A stretch of 64,000 nt of DNA from Macrococcoides equi (GTDB taxonomy: Bacteria > Bacillota > Bacilli > Staphylococcales > Staphylococcaceae), in the NCBI RefSeq assembly GCF_047425865.1, contig NZ_CP179735.1; one strand, written 5' to 3'. The notes under the pieces are model-generated. The model saw only the letters and a program-made list of their open reading frames with translations. It searched no databases and was not told where the DNA came from. The translations under genes and the position numbers were made by a program. Shown in pieces: positions 35,215-45,052 of this stretch (within the stretch, counting starts at the first letter, position 1; each line of letters opens with the position of its first letter).

Positions 35215-35659
35215 AGCGTTTCATCTTTCTATTACGTGAAAGAAAGTAACCAAATATAATCATTAAACTCCCCGTAATCAGCCAGATAATATCATATGTA
35301 ATGACGTTATCGACGTATCTAATTTCATGCATCTTTAATACTTTATGATTGATGATACCATCATATACTTGAAAAGATCCCATTCCCATTAATAATCTAC
35401 CTATCCAGTATTGCCAGTCCATAGCATAATGACGTCTGGAATCGGCCAGTAAAAACAGTCCAAAAATAATAAAGAAACCACACATAGCATTCAGTAATCC
35501 ATCCGAAAGTAAACCTATTTCTTTTGTTCTTTGATCATAGAAATGATGCCATTGTAAGAACTGATGAAATACAATTTCATCAATGAAACCAGCAAGGCCT
35601 ATTCCTGCAATATATCCAGACCATCGATGCATTTTTTCACTTTTGTTACTGTCTTTCAT
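35204..35659 (-). CDS. DUF2243 membrane protein
   Basis: About 151 residues, four helices. GxxGFIDEIVFHQFLQWHHFYD near the start, with several His, and later HKVLKMHEIRY are hallmarks of DUF2243. It is usually next to ctaG, as here (11-base overlap), and is thought to take part in oxidase assembly or copper handling, without proof. The second ATG of ATGATG is used for spacing to GGGGAG. Confidence 0.8.
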   Translation of the reverse strand: MKDSNKSEKMHRWSGYIAGIGLAGFIDEIVFHQFLQWHHFYDQRTKEIGLLSDGLLNAMCGFFIIFGLFLLADSRRHYAMDWQYWIGRLLMGMGSFQVYDGIINHKVLKMHEIRYVDNVITYDIIWLITGSLMIIFGYFLSRNRKMKRYAS

Positions 35660-35763
35660 CATTATCTCCCCTTCCATCTTTATAATTATGATACCCAAAT
35701 ATTGAATGTTTAACTTTTTATAAACAATATATTTGAAATATTCATATTAAATGCATTCATAAT

Positions 35764-35803
35764 AAAAACTTCTTAATCTCATTTTTAGAGTTAAGAAGTT
35801 TTT
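35764..35803. terminator. Terminator
   Basis: Perfect 13-base arms (35764-35776, 35791-35803) after the minus-strand antiporter gene. Confidence 0.75.
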
Positions 35804-35815
35804 ATTATCTTATAT

Positions 35816-37234
35816 TTAAAAGCTCGTCACTCTACCCGTAGCAATGAAAAATACGCCAATCATTGCAAAGACTGTCAGTCCGGCAAAAATCATTTTGTCG
35901 ATATTTGTAACAGGTCTATGATGCGTCTTCTGAACACGTCGATAAACAAATATACCCGGGAAGAACAACATCATTGTAAGTAATAAATATTCAACACCTG
36001 CTGCAAAAATTAACCACACACTATAGATAGATGCAATTGCACCGATGATTATTTGAGTAGATGATAACTTATGCTGCAAGCTATATTTCAGCTGATAGAA
36101 TGAACTGAAAGCATAAGGAATTAATACCGCTGACGATGATAAACTAAATGCAAATTTATATGCTTTATCTGTAAACAGTAATGAGATGAAAAATGCCTGT
36201 ACAATTAAAAATGTAATTAACATTGAATTAACCGGTGCATTATTCTTATTATCTCTACCAAACCATTCAGGGAAGATATCATCTTTTGCGGCTAAATTCG
36301 GTACTTCAGCTGCAAGTAATGACCATCCTAGCCATGCACCCATAACAGAAATCATTAAACCGATATTGATAAAGTGTGCACCCCATTTACCAACAATATG
36401 TTCCATTACAGCAGCCATTGACGGATTACTTAATTCATCAATTTTATTTTGGATGATTACACCTTGAGCAAGTAAAGTGATCAATATATAAATAATCAAT
36501 ACACTCACTAAACCAATAATCGTTGCTTTACCTACATCGCTACGGTTCTTCGCTCTACTCGAGAATACTACCGCACCTTCAACGCCTAAAAATGCCCATA
36601 CCGTAACAATCATCGTACTTTTCACTTGTGCCATCGTATCGAAGAAATTAAATGACTTTTGACCATGCTCAGTCATGCCGTAAAAACCGGTCATGAACGT
36701 ATCAAAATTAAATACGACAATCATCGTCACGATAAATACGAAAATCGGAATCAGTTTTGCCACTGTCGCAACCATATTCACTAAAGCTGCATTCTTCACA
36801 CCACGTGAAATTAACACAAATACACTCCACAATAAAATTGAAGCAAGGATAATACTTGGAACATTATGTCCCCCTTTAAACATCGGTATAAAGTGTCCAA
36901 GTGCTGTCATTAATAATGTTCCGTATGCAACGTTACCAAGCAGTGTACTAAACCAATATCCCCATGCTGAATTAAATCCCATGTAATCCCCAAATCCAGC
37001 CTTTGCATAACTATAAATACCACCATCTAAATCAGGTCTTACTCGCGTTAAATTCTGTAAGCTTAACCCTAAAGTAATCATACCGATTCCAGTGATTACC
37101 CAGCCGATAATAATTGAAAGACCACCTGACTTAGCCCCCATATCAGCGATTAAGTTAAAAGCACCGCCACCTATCATTGAACCTACTACCATTGCAACTA
37201 GTGCAAATAAACTTAATTTTTTATCTTTACCCAC
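35816..37234 (-). CDS. Amino acid antiporter/permease (APA family)
   Basis: A 472-residue APC-superfamily transporter with 12-13 helices. The N-terminal VGSMIGGGAFNL (residues 17-28) and GVEGAVVFSSRAKNRSDVGKAT (about 225-246) mark the basic amino acid / polyamine antiporter (ArcD-like, APA) branch. It could exchange arginine for ornithine or histidine for histamine-type products; no arginine deiminase or decarboxylase is beside it. ATG has weak upstream site. A cre-like site is 95 bases upstream. Confidence 0.82.
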   Translation of the reverse strand: MGKDKKLSLFALVAMVVGSMIGGGAFNLIADMGAKSGGLSIIIGWVITGIGMITLGLSLQNLTRVRPDLDGGIYSYAKAGFGDYMGFNSAWGYWFSTLLGNVAYGTLLMTALGHFIPMFKGGHNVPSIILASILLWSVFVLISRGVKNAALVNMVATVAKLIPIFVFIVTMIVVFNFDTFMTGFYGMTEHGQKSFNFFDTMAQVKSTMIVTVWAFLGVEGAVVFSSRAKNRSDVGKATIIGLVSVLIIYILITLLAQGVIIQNKIDELSNPSMAAVMEHIVGKWGAHFINIGLMISVMGAWLGWSLLAAEVPNLAAKDDIFPEWFGRDNKNNAPVNSMLITFLIVQAFFISLLFTDKAYKFAFSLSSSAVLIPYAFSSFYQLKYSLQHKLSSTQIIIGAIASIYSVWLIFAAGVEYLLLTMMLFFPGIFVYRRVQKTHHRPVTNIDKMIFAGLTVFAMIGVFFIATGRVTSF

Positions 37235-37329
37235 GCTTTTTCACTCCGCTTTAATAATTTATTTTACTTTACCCATTTAAATGCCTAATATTTATAATAG
37301 TCAAAAAATAATCTGATAACAAGCTATTT

Positions 37330-37343
37330 TTAAAACGCTTACA
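37330..37343 (-). promoter_or_regulatory. Possible CcpA (cre) site
   Basis: TTAAAACGCTTACA fits the cre consensus TGWAANCGNTNWCA except at one position. It is 95 bases upstream of the antiporter gene. CcpA control is suggested only. Confidence 0.35.
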
Positions 37344-37482
37344 AAATAAATTTTAAAACCTTTTATGCGTTGACTAAATAATGAGATATTTTTATGCAAA
37401 CCATATTATAATCATCAATGATTACTTCCAGATAGGATAAACACATTTTGTTATAATAATCTAAAAAAGAATGAGTGATGAT

Positions 37483-39708
37483 ATGAAACACTATCAAATA
37501 TTATTTAATCAGCAATCAGAAAATACTGTCCATAAAGTAAAGGGCCTCTCTTTCCTTTTTGTGTTAAGCGGTCAATTAGAATGTAGTGTAAATAAAGAGC
37601 TTCATAACTTATATGCTGGCGATGTTTTATTGTTAAATCACGGTGATACGTTAGTACTCAGTAATTATAATGGTTACTATATGCAGTTCAACATCCATCA
37701 ACAGTTATTGGATCAGGTCATTGATGATGAAACTGCGTTCAACCTTCAATCAAAACATAATATACTACCAATGATCAAAAATGCGTTAGCTAAAATCGGC
37801 ATCGTCTATCTGCGTAAAAGTAAATATTATAAATTATTCATCGAGCAGCAAACAATGGCTCTGCTTATGCTGCTTATGAAAAATGTACCATTACGTCACC
37901 AGGAGAAAAATACACATCGTGATAATGATACACGTCTCGAACGTGTATGCCGCTTCATCGAAACACATTATGACCAACCAATCACTTTACAGGACATGGC
38001 CGATTACGTTCATCTATCACCCGCGTATTTATCCAAATTATTCACCCGAAAGATGAACACTGGATTTAATCAATACGTAAACGATATCCGCCTGGAACAC
38101 GTCATGCTGGATTTAATCCACTCAGACGACACAATGATCGAAATTGCATTGCAAAATGGCTTTACAAGTTCTGCTCTATTATCTAGAACGTTCAAAAAAG
38201 TGATAGGAATGTCTCCTAGTGAATATCGCAAACAGCACCAAAAACAAGTCTCCAATACAGAAGAGCTTAAGATTTCAGAGCGTGAACTTATCATCCGCCT
38301 CTCGCCTTATGTAATTAATGATAATCTTCAGCTGATGCAAACACCTGAAATCGGTCGTAATATTGATATTACGTTTTCTGAAGAAGAAGAAACTATTCAA
38401 CAGTATCATCACGTCATACAAATCGGTGACATGGATGCATTACTCATCGAACAAGTCCAGCAGCAACTCATTACCTGTAATCATGAGATCGGTATGACGC
38501 ATGTATTAGTAAGAGACCCTATCGAAAGCCCTCACTTAATATCAGAGGAAGTAAAAACAGATGAACGCATCGCAAATTTTCAAAGATTTAATAAGGTTGA
38601 TGCCGCACTTGATTTCCTGAATAAACACCAATTAGGATTAATTATTACAATCCATCCAGTGATGAATGAAGCATCCTATATGTCACAATTAGCGGAGTTC
38701 TTTAAACACGTTACGATGCGTATGGATGCGGAGAAAGATATTGATATCAAACTGTATATTAAGTATTTAAACTTCGAATATTATAAACGCATTATAGAAT
38801 TAGTAACCAAATACCTACCTAATATCAAAGTATTGATTCATGTAGATACGGAAGCTCCTGGCGATGCGATTAAGATTATTCATTATGATCAATATATTGA
38901 ACAAGTCGTATTTAACGCGAACCAAAATGATATTATTAATTTTGAAACGACAGATGACGGTGTATTTGAACATGCGAAACATCATATTGTAGATAAAACA
39001 GAAAAAGTGCTACAGTTCTTACATTCAAATGATATCAACAAGCCACTCCTTCTACTCAACTGGAATACTTTAACTGGCGATACCCATTTAACGAATGGCG
39101 AATATTTTAGGGGCGGCATTATCTTCGAACAGTTTTTACAGTTGAACAAGATGATTGGCACAATTGGCTACTGGTTAAATTATGATCTGCATATGCAGCA
39201 TGCAGCAACTGAAAAGGAGTATATGAATAGTATAGAACTATTTCATCAATACAATGGTAAGCGACCGGCCTACTTTACAAGTCACCTTTTCAGAAAACTC
39301 TTATCAAACGTCATGTTTAATACACAGAATTGTATTGTCGTGGGCAATCCGCATCATTTTCAAATCATTGTATACGATGCTGAACACTTCAATCCCTATC
39401 TCACCCTTAATACGACATTGCCATTTCTCGAAAATAAAGAAGTAACATTGAATGTGCATGATGTCATACCAGGAACATATCGAATCAAGCACTATACACT
39501 TGATAAAGAGCATGGTGCACTCTATCAAGTCTGGCAGTCATATAACACTCAAAGCGGTATAGATGCTGAATCAATAGAATATATTAATCGTGTGTCATAT
39601 CCTAAACTACGCGTTAGCGATCAGACGGTACAAGACACACTCGTTTATAATCTTAACCTGTTAACAAACGCTATACATTTAATAGATATAAAACGATATA
39701 TAGAATAG
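37483..39708 (+). CDS. Large AraC-family transcriptional regulator
   Basis: About 741 residues: an N-terminal cupin-like sensing domain (about 1-85), an AraC helix-turn-helix (about 145-240; two HTH units with LQDMADYVHLSPAYLSKLF and IEIALQNGFTSSALLSRTFKK), and a long C-terminal part (260-740) that resembles a glycoside-hydrolase barrel. S. aureus Rsp, Rbf and AryK have this same unusual build and control biofilm and agr. The closest of the three cannot be told by eye. The ATG at 37483 is used; 37471 is also possible. Confidence 0.82.
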   Translation: MKHYQILFNQQSENTVHKVKGLSFLFVLSGQLECSVNKELHNLYAGDVLLLNHGDTLVLSNYNGYYMQFNIHQQLLDQVIDDETAFNLQSKHNILPMIKNALAKIGIVYLRKSKYYKLFIEQQTMALLMLLMKNVPLRHQEKNTHRDNDTRLERVCRFIETHYDQPITLQDMADYVHLSPAYLSKLFTRKMNTGFNQYVNDIRLEHVMLDLIHSDDTMIEIALQNGFTSSALLSRTFKKVIGMSPSEYRKQHQKQVSNTEELKISERELIIRLSPYVINDNLQLMQTPEIGRNIDITFSEEEETIQQYHHVIQIGDMDALLIEQVQQQLITCNHEIGMTHVLVRDPIESPHLISEEVKTDERIANFQRFNKVDAALDFLNKHQLGLIITIHPVMNEASYMSQLAEFFKHVTMRMDAEKDIDIKLYIKYLNFEYYKRIIELVTKYLPNIKVLIHVDTEAPGDAIKIIHYDQYIEQVVFNANQNDIINFETTDDGVFEHAKHHIVDKTEKVLQFLHSNDINKPLLLLNWNTLTGDTHLTNGEYFRGGIIFEQFLQLNKMIGTIGYWLNYDLHMQHAATEKEYMNSIELFHQYNGKRPAYFTSHLFRKLLSNVMFNTQNCIVVGNPHHFQIIVYDAEHFNPYLTLNTTLPFLENKEVTLNVHDVIPGTYRIKHYTLDKEHGALYQVWQSYNTQSGIDAESIEYINRVSYPKLRVSDQTVQDTLVYNLNLLTNAIHLIDIKRYIE

Positions 39709-39742
39709 GACAAAAATAGTTTATCTATTTTTGTCCTATTCT
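39702..39742 (+). terminator. Terminator of the AraC gene
   Basis: Perfect 18-base arms (39702-39719, 39725-39742), 5-base loop, including the stop codon. Confidence 0.85.
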
Positions 39743-39845
39743 ATTTTTACTCACTAAAATAACGTCAATTGCTAACAAAAAGAACATATAAGGAAAATAA
39801 AATCCTCCTATCTTGTCCTACAATAAAGACAAGGAGATGAAGAAC

Positions 39846-41024
39846 ATGAATAAACAATTAATCGAAACTTTAACAAACAAAGAAGAGAAAATGATAGAAA
39901 TCAGACGTTACTTACATCAACATCCAGAATTATCATTTCAGGAAGAGAAAACAGCACAATATATCGCAGACTTTTACAAAGACAAAGATGTACAAGTAGA
40001 AACAAATATCGGTGAACGTGGTATTAAAGTAACCATCGATTCACAAAACCCAGGTAAAACGTTAGCCATTCGCGCAGACTTTGATGCATTACCAATTGAA
40101 GAAGCTACTGGTTTACCATATGCATCTCAAAATAAAGGCGTGATGCATGCATGTGGACACGATGCACATACAGCTTACATGTTAGTCCTTGCTGAAACAC
40201 TTGCAGAAATGAAAGATAGCTTTACAGGTAAAGTTGTAGTCATTCATCAACCAGCAGAAGAAGTACCACCAGGTGGTGCGAAAGGCATGATCGAAGACGG
40301 CGTACTTGAAGGTGTTGACAATGTATTAGGCGTACATGTTATGAGCACAATGGAAACAGGCAAAGTCTATTACAGACCAGGATTTGTTCAGACAGGACGC
40401 GCATTCTTTAAATTAACAGTGCACGGTAAAGGTGGACATGGTTCATCACCTCATATGGCTAATGATGCAATTGTTGCTGGTAGCACATTTGTTACTGCAG
40501 TCCAAACAGTCGTTTCAAGACGATTAAATCCATTTGAGACAGGTGTTGTGACAATCGGATCATTCGATGGCAAAGGACAGTTTAACGTCATTAAAGACAG
40601 TGTTGTTATTGAAGGTGACGTACGCGGCTTAACAGATGCTACAAAAAATACTATCGAAAAAGAAATCAAACGCATTACCAAAGGATTAGAAGCAATGTTT
40701 GGTGTGACGTGTGACCTGGAATACAACAATGATTATCCGGCACTTTATAACGATCCTGACTTTACGAACTATGTTGCTGACACTTTAAAAAATGCAGATT
40801 TAGACTTTGAAATCGAAACATGTGACGCACAACCACCTTCTGAAGACTTTGCATACTATGCTAAAGAAAGACCAAGTGCTTTCATCTATACAGGTGCGAT
40901 GCCTGAAGACGGTGAAGTATTCCCACATCACCATCCAAAATTTAATATTAGTGAAAAATCATTATTAATATCAGCAAAAGCAGTAGGAACAGTCGTGCTA
41001 GACTACTTGAAAGGGGAAGAATAA
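39846..41024 (+). CDS. M20-family amidohydrolase
   Basis: A 392-residue di-metal hydrolase of the N-acyl-amino acid amidohydrolase / hippurate hydrolase type (peptidase M20D). YLHQHPELSFQE is at the start, ADFDALPIEE and HACGHDAHTA give metal ligands, QPAEE is the catalytic Glu, and HHPKFNISE is near the end. It releases an amino acid from an N-acyl or peptide substrate. ATG 39846 is chosen for AAGGAG nine bases upstream. The MFS gene begins one base after its stop, so substrate uptake or efflux is probably coupled. Confidence 0.88.
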   Translation: MNKQLIETLTNKEEKMIEIRRYLHQHPELSFQEEKTAQYIADFYKDKDVQVETNIGERGIKVTIDSQNPGKTLAIRADFDALPIEEATGLPYASQNKGVMHACGHDAHTAYMLVLAETLAEMKDSFTGKVVVIHQPAEEVPPGGAKGMIEDGVLEGVDNVLGVHVMSTMETGKVYYRPGFVQTGRAFFKLTVHGKGGHGSSPHMANDAIVAGSTFVTAVQTVVSRRLNPFETGVVTIGSFDGKGQFNVIKDSVVIEGDVRGLTDATKNTIEKEIKRITKGLEAMFGVTCDLEYNNDYPALYNDPDFTNYVADTLKNADLDFEIETCDAQPPSEDFAYYAKERPSAFIYTGAMPEDGEVFPHHHPKFNISEKSLLISAKAVGTVVLDYLKGEE

Positions 41025-41025
41025 C

Positions 41026-42414
41026 ATGGAAACAGCTCAAAATTATAAAGGCGGTAATAAACTGATACTTGGTATTGTCCTTGGGGTTATTACATTCTGG
41101 TTATTTGCACAATCACTTGTCAACGTTGTACCACCATTACAAAAAAGTTTTAATGCGGATATGGGAACTATTAGTATCGCCGTATCAATCACTGCTTTAT
41201 TCTCTGGTATGTTCGTGGTTGGTGCTGGTGGCTTGGCCGATAAAATCGGACGCGTTAAAATGACAAACATCGGTCTTATATTAAGCATCGTTGGTTCAGC
41301 GTTAATCATTGCAACTAACTTCCCTGCACTATTAATCTTAGGGCGTGTCATACAAGGTTTCTCAGCAGCATGTATTATGCCTTCAACACTAGCAATCATG
41401 AAAGCTTACTATGAAGGTGCTGAAAGACAACGCGCCTTAAGTTACTGGTCAATTGGATCATGGGGCGGAAGCGGTGTATGTTCACTATTTGGCGGTGCTG
41501 TTGCCACAGCATTTGGCTGGAGATGGATTTTCATCATCTCAATTATCGTAGCAATCCTTGCAATGCTTTTAATCAAAGGTACTCCAGAATCAAAATCAGA
41601 AGTAACAAACACATCTAAATTTGATGTTAAAGGCTTAATCATTTTAGTAGTCATGTTACTCAGCTTAAACGTTGTTATCACTAAAGGCGCAACATTAGGT
41701 TATACTTCACCTGCGTTCTTAGGACTTGTTGCATTAGTAATCGTATCATTCATTTTATTCTTAAAAGTAGAACGTTCAGTGAACAACCCATTAATCGACT
41801 TTAAATTATTCAGTAACAAACCATACACTGGCGCAACTATCTCTAACTTCTTGCTAAACGGTGTTGCCGGAACACTAATCGTAGCAAACACATTCGTGCA
41901 ACAAGGATTAGGATATACTTCATTACAAGCAGGGTACTTATCAATCACTTATTTAGTGATGGTATTACTTATGATTCGTGTTGGTGAAAAGATTCTTCAA
42001 AAAATGGGTGCTAAAAAACCGATGTTACTTGGAACACTTATCGTAATTATCGGGGTTGCCTTAATCTCATTAACATTCTTACCTGAAAAAATCTATATCA
42101 TCAGCTGTGTCATCGGATACTTATGCTTCGGTTTAGGTTTAGGTTTATATGCTACACCTTCTACAGATACAGCCATCTCAAATGCACCTGAAGATAAAGT
42201 CGGTGTTGCATCAGGTATCTATAAAATGGCATCTTCACTAGGCGGTGCATTCGGTGTCGCAATCAGTGGTGCTGTTTACGGAGTAGCCGTAGCTTCAATG
42301 GGCGTTTATCAAGGTGCAATGATTGCATTATTCGTCAACGTTGCGATGGGTGTTATCGCGTTAATCGCAATTATGTATTCTGTACCAAATGATGATCCTC
42401 GCAAAGTTAAATAA
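41026..42414 (+). CDS. MFS transporter (DHA2-like, SdrM-like)
   Basis: A 462-residue transporter with 13-14 helices. GGLADKIGRVKM between helices 2 and 3 is the MFS signature; GRVIQGFSAACIMPSTLA is motif C-like region of 14-helix drug:H+ antiporters. Similar to S. aureus SdrM/QacA relatives. The gene starts one base after the amidohydrolase stop, so the operon may export a product or import the acylated substrate. Substrate unknown. Confidence 0.85.
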   Translation: METAQNYKGGNKLILGIVLGVITFWLFAQSLVNVVPPLQKSFNADMGTISIAVSITALFSGMFVVGAGGLADKIGRVKMTNIGLILSIVGSALIIATNFPALLILGRVIQGFSAACIMPSTLAIMKAYYEGAERQRALSYWSIGSWGGSGVCSLFGGAVATAFGWRWIFIISIIVAILAMLLIKGTPESKSEVTNTSKFDVKGLIILVVMLLSLNVVITKGATLGYTSPAFLGLVALVIVSFILFLKVERSVNNPLIDFKLFSNKPYTGATISNFLLNGVAGTLIVANTFVQQGLGYTSLQAGYLSITYLVMVLLMIRVGEKILQKMGAKKPMLLGTLIVIIGVALISLTFLPEKIYIISCVIGYLCFGLGLGLYATPSTDTAISNAPEDKVGVASGIYKMASSLGGAFGVAISGAVYGVAVASMGVYQGAMIALFVNVAMGVIALIAIMYSVPNDDPRKVK

Positions 42415-42442
42415 ATAATTTCAATAAATTAAAGTAAAAAAT

Positions 42443-42487
42443 AATAAACGTCAAAGTGTAAATACTAAACTCACTTTGACGTTTATT
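42443..42487 (+). terminator. Terminator of the amidohydrolase-MFS operon
   Basis: Perfect 16-base arms (42443-42458, 42472-42487), T-rich tail. Confidence 0.85.
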
Positions 42488-42690
42488 TATTTTAATATAA
42501 TAATATCTAAAATCTAATAAATCATTACTATCATATATACTCATCTCCTAAATCATTTTCATTTATAATAAATATACTCTTTCATCGGAATAAAACAGAT
42601 AAAACCAGAAGAAAAAAGTTAAAAAATACAGTAATTGTGTTACAATTATTTAATAAAAATTACTATATCAATATATTAGGAGATGCATAT

Positions 42691-43773
42691 ATGAAAAAAT
42701 TAATGAAGCTTTGTTATATTGTCTCTGCCCTGACTACGCTGTCAATCATTTTACCTGTGAACGGTGTGCAAGCGAGCGAACTCTCACAAAAGTTACAGCA
42801 AGATGCTAATCAAATACAAACAGACATACAGAATCGTAAACAAGAAGTAAAGCAATCTATAGAATCTGTAAGATCAGATATCAAACAAGACAGCCAGAAC
42901 TTTTCACGTATAAAAGAAGAAGCGGCAACTGTACGTAATACGCTTGAAGATAATCATCAAAAAATAGAAGAACATCAAAAAGCCCTCGAACAGCGTACAC
43001 AAGAACTTAAAAAAGATTTAGAGCAGCGAAATAATGATATCAACATTAATATTAATCACAACGTTAAACCCGATATCGATGAAAAGACGCGTCAAAAATT
43101 AAATAATATCGAGAAAAAGCTGGATAATATTATAAAGACAAAAGACGGCTTTTTAATTAACAGCAATCAGCTAGACAATATCAAATTAAAAGATACTTGG
43201 CTGAACAACAAGGATAAGCAATTATTAGATAGTTTATCAACACAATTGCAGAACCAGGCAATCTCTCACTTAAAATATGAACAAAAAATAATCGAAATGA
43301 TGAATAATAAGCTTCAGGACTATCTAAAGTTAAATCATAATCACTTTAACTTCGATGATTTATTAAAGCGTGGATTTGACCTGTCACAACTATCAAACGA
43401 AAATAATCGTTTAATTGAACAACTTCGTAATTTACGTAACCACAATAAATTGTCTAATAAAGATTTCAATACTAAAATCCTTGATGTCTTAAATAAAGAT
43501 TTAAAAGAAAAAGCTGACAAACTAGAACGCATTAATGATAGATTAAGTGCACGAAATAATGACTTAGATATCGGTGGTAGCTTCGCAAATGCGTTCAATG
43601 AAGATGCCAAAACACAACCAGTGAGTCATACTACACCAGCTTCTACTAATAAAGCAACATCACCATTACCGGATTCAGGTGAACGACAAAATAAGCCGTT
43701 ATATGTTGCAGGATTCATCATCTTAATCATTGGCTTACTCATTCTAGTACGTGCTCGCAAAAATAAAAAATAA
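42691..43773 (+). CDS. LPDSG-anchored coiled-coil surface protein
   Basis: A 360-residue wall-anchored protein: signal peptide (1-31, cut near VQA/SE), a long charged helical rod (35-310) with heptad Leu/Ile and Gln/Asn-rich repeats, a Pro/Thr linker, and a sorting signal at the end with LPDSGE, a hydrophobic helix and RARKNKK. The sorting motif has Ser in place of Thr. Its long coiled coil suggests an adhesin or structural stalk. ATG 42691 is used with AGGAGATG upstream; the ORF begins earlier but without a signal peptide. No close family recognised. Confidence 0.78.
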   Translation: MKKLMKLCYIVSALTTLSIILPVNGVQASELSQKLQQDANQIQTDIQNRKQEVKQSIESVRSDIKQDSQNFSRIKEEAATVRNTLEDNHQKIEEHQKALEQRTQELKKDLEQRNNDINININHNVKPDIDEKTRQKLNNIEKKLDNIIKTKDGFLINSNQLDNIKLKDTWLNNKDKQLLDSLSTQLQNQAISHLKYEQKIIEMMNNKLQDYLKLNHNHFNFDDLLKRGFDLSQLSNENNRLIEQLRNLRNHNKLSNKDFNTKILDVLNKDLKEKADKLERINDRLSARNNDLDIGGSFANAFNEDAKTQPVSHTTPASTNKATSPLPDSGERQNKPLYVAGFIILIIGLLILVRARKNKK

Positions 43774-43786
43774 TATGCAAAACATG

Positions 43787-43819
43787 AAAAAAATGCCGTT
43801 CAGCTGAATGGCATTTTTT
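43787..43819. terminator. Terminator
   Basis: Hairpin with AAAAAATGCC and GGCATTTTTT arms (43788-43797, 43810-43819); it serves the surface protein gene and the convergent TetR gene. Confidence 0.75.
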
Positions 43820-44390
43820 ATATCGTTCTTATCGTTTGAATAATATCTAAAAAATACTGCGTGACTGTTTCAGATGAATCTTTAAAATCTTCATCCATCC
43901 AGGCTTCAACAAGGCCAAGTAATGCAGAGGCAGCAAAATTTGCAATATATGTCTCGGGAATACCGGATGATTCGAATAACTTAATGCTCGTCTGATTAAA
44001 TTGTTGCATCAGTAACTTTTTTAAATGACGTAAAAAATTAAATGGTAAATCAGCATCCACCAATACTTTAAATGTATCCTGATGTTCCTCTATAAAATGA
44101 AAAATAGTATAACAGTAAACTTTAGAATCATCATCCATTTGTGTGATCAATTCATGATGATCTATATTATTAAGTAACGTTTCAAGCTCTAATAACATCT
44201 CTTTAATCATTTGTTCGCATAAATCATATTTATCAAGATAATGATGATAAAATGTACTTCTGTTTACTTGTGCAGCATTTGAAATATCCTGAATCGTCGT
44301 CTTACGAAATGACTTCTCTTTTAAAATATTTATAAATCCTGATTCAATATTACCTCGCGTTTCTCTATTCATCTGTTCATATGTATCCAT
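43818..44390 (-). CDS. TetR/AcrR-family regulator
   Basis: A 190-residue repressor: N-terminal TetR helix-turn-helix (about 8-55) with TTIQDISNAAQVNRSTFYHHYLDKYDL, and a C-terminal ligand domain with a LGLVEAWMDEDFKDSSE stretch of the TetR_C group. It is divergent from a small membrane protein gene and probably controls it; the 100-base gap holds the promoter (TTGCTT 44425-44430, TATAGT 44448-44453) of that gene. Ligand unknown. Confidence 0.87.
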   Translation of the reverse strand: MDTYEQMNRETRGNIESGFINILKEKSFRKTTIQDISNAAQVNRSTFYHHYLDKYDLCEQMIKEMLLELETLLNNIDHHELITQMDDDSKVYCYTIFHFIEEHQDTFKVLVDADLPFNFLRHLKKLLMQQFNQTSIKLFESSGIPETYIANFAASALLGLVEAWMDEDFKDSSETVTQYFLDIIQTIRTI

Positions 44391-44489
44391 ATACACCATC
44401 CAACATTCTTATATTTTTTGTGCATTGCTTAAAATGTGGCATCCCCCTATAGTTATTGTTATAACTTAATTTTGAAGGAGTCACATATC

Positions 44490-44861
44490 ATGCGAAAATT
44501 CTCACTTATACTATTTACTATAATTACTATAGCTGTATTAGGCTATGCACTTGTTACAAATCACCCTGCACAATTATTAATGCTTACCTTTTTAGCAGTT
44601 GGATTTGGTTTAGCTTTCTTACGTTTATTTGTTAACAACTCTATTAAGAAAATGAAAGGTAAACACATTGGTGTGAAGCTCATCTTCTTTGCAGTCTTAC
44701 TTAGTATCGGACTACCTATACAAAGTTGGTTTAGAACAAACGTCTTAATGACAATCCAACCTAATTATCTCATTTACTGTATCACAATGCTTGTCAGCAG
44801 CATGGTCATTACGACATTATTAGTAACACGTTTTAAACGCCAGCTTAGTTCTGAAGTATAA
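44490..44861 (+). CDS. Small membrane protein, unknown
   Basis: A 123-residue protein with four hydrophobic helices and basic loops (NNSIKKMKGKH, RFKRQ). No family recognised; the size is that of small multidrug or stress membrane proteins. ATG 44490 is chosen for AAGGAG upstream. Divergent from TetR, which suggests it is the target. Confidence 0.65.
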   Translation: MRKFSLILFTIITIAVLGYALVTNHPAQLLMLTFLAVGFGLAFLRLFVNNSIKKMKGKHIGVKLIFFAVLLSIGLPIQSWFRTNVLMTIQPNYLIYCITMLVSSMVITTLLVTRFKRQLSSEV

Positions 44862-44923
44862 TATCTTTAAACAACATTTCCCGAGAAATATCTATATTTA
44901 AACATTATGATTAAAATAACTTT

Positions 44924-44960
44924 AAAAAGAGTAGCACTGTAAAATTTGTGCTACTCTTTT
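44924..44960 (+). terminator. Terminator of the 44490 gene
   Basis: Perfect 13-base arms (44925-44937, 44948-44960), T-tail. Confidence 0.8.
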
Positions 44961-45052
44961 ATAGTATCTTAAATCTCTCCTAAGCAAACAAGAATATTAT
45001 TATCTCTACTAATGTTAATATAAACTTAACCATGTTCAATCTGGAGGTCATT

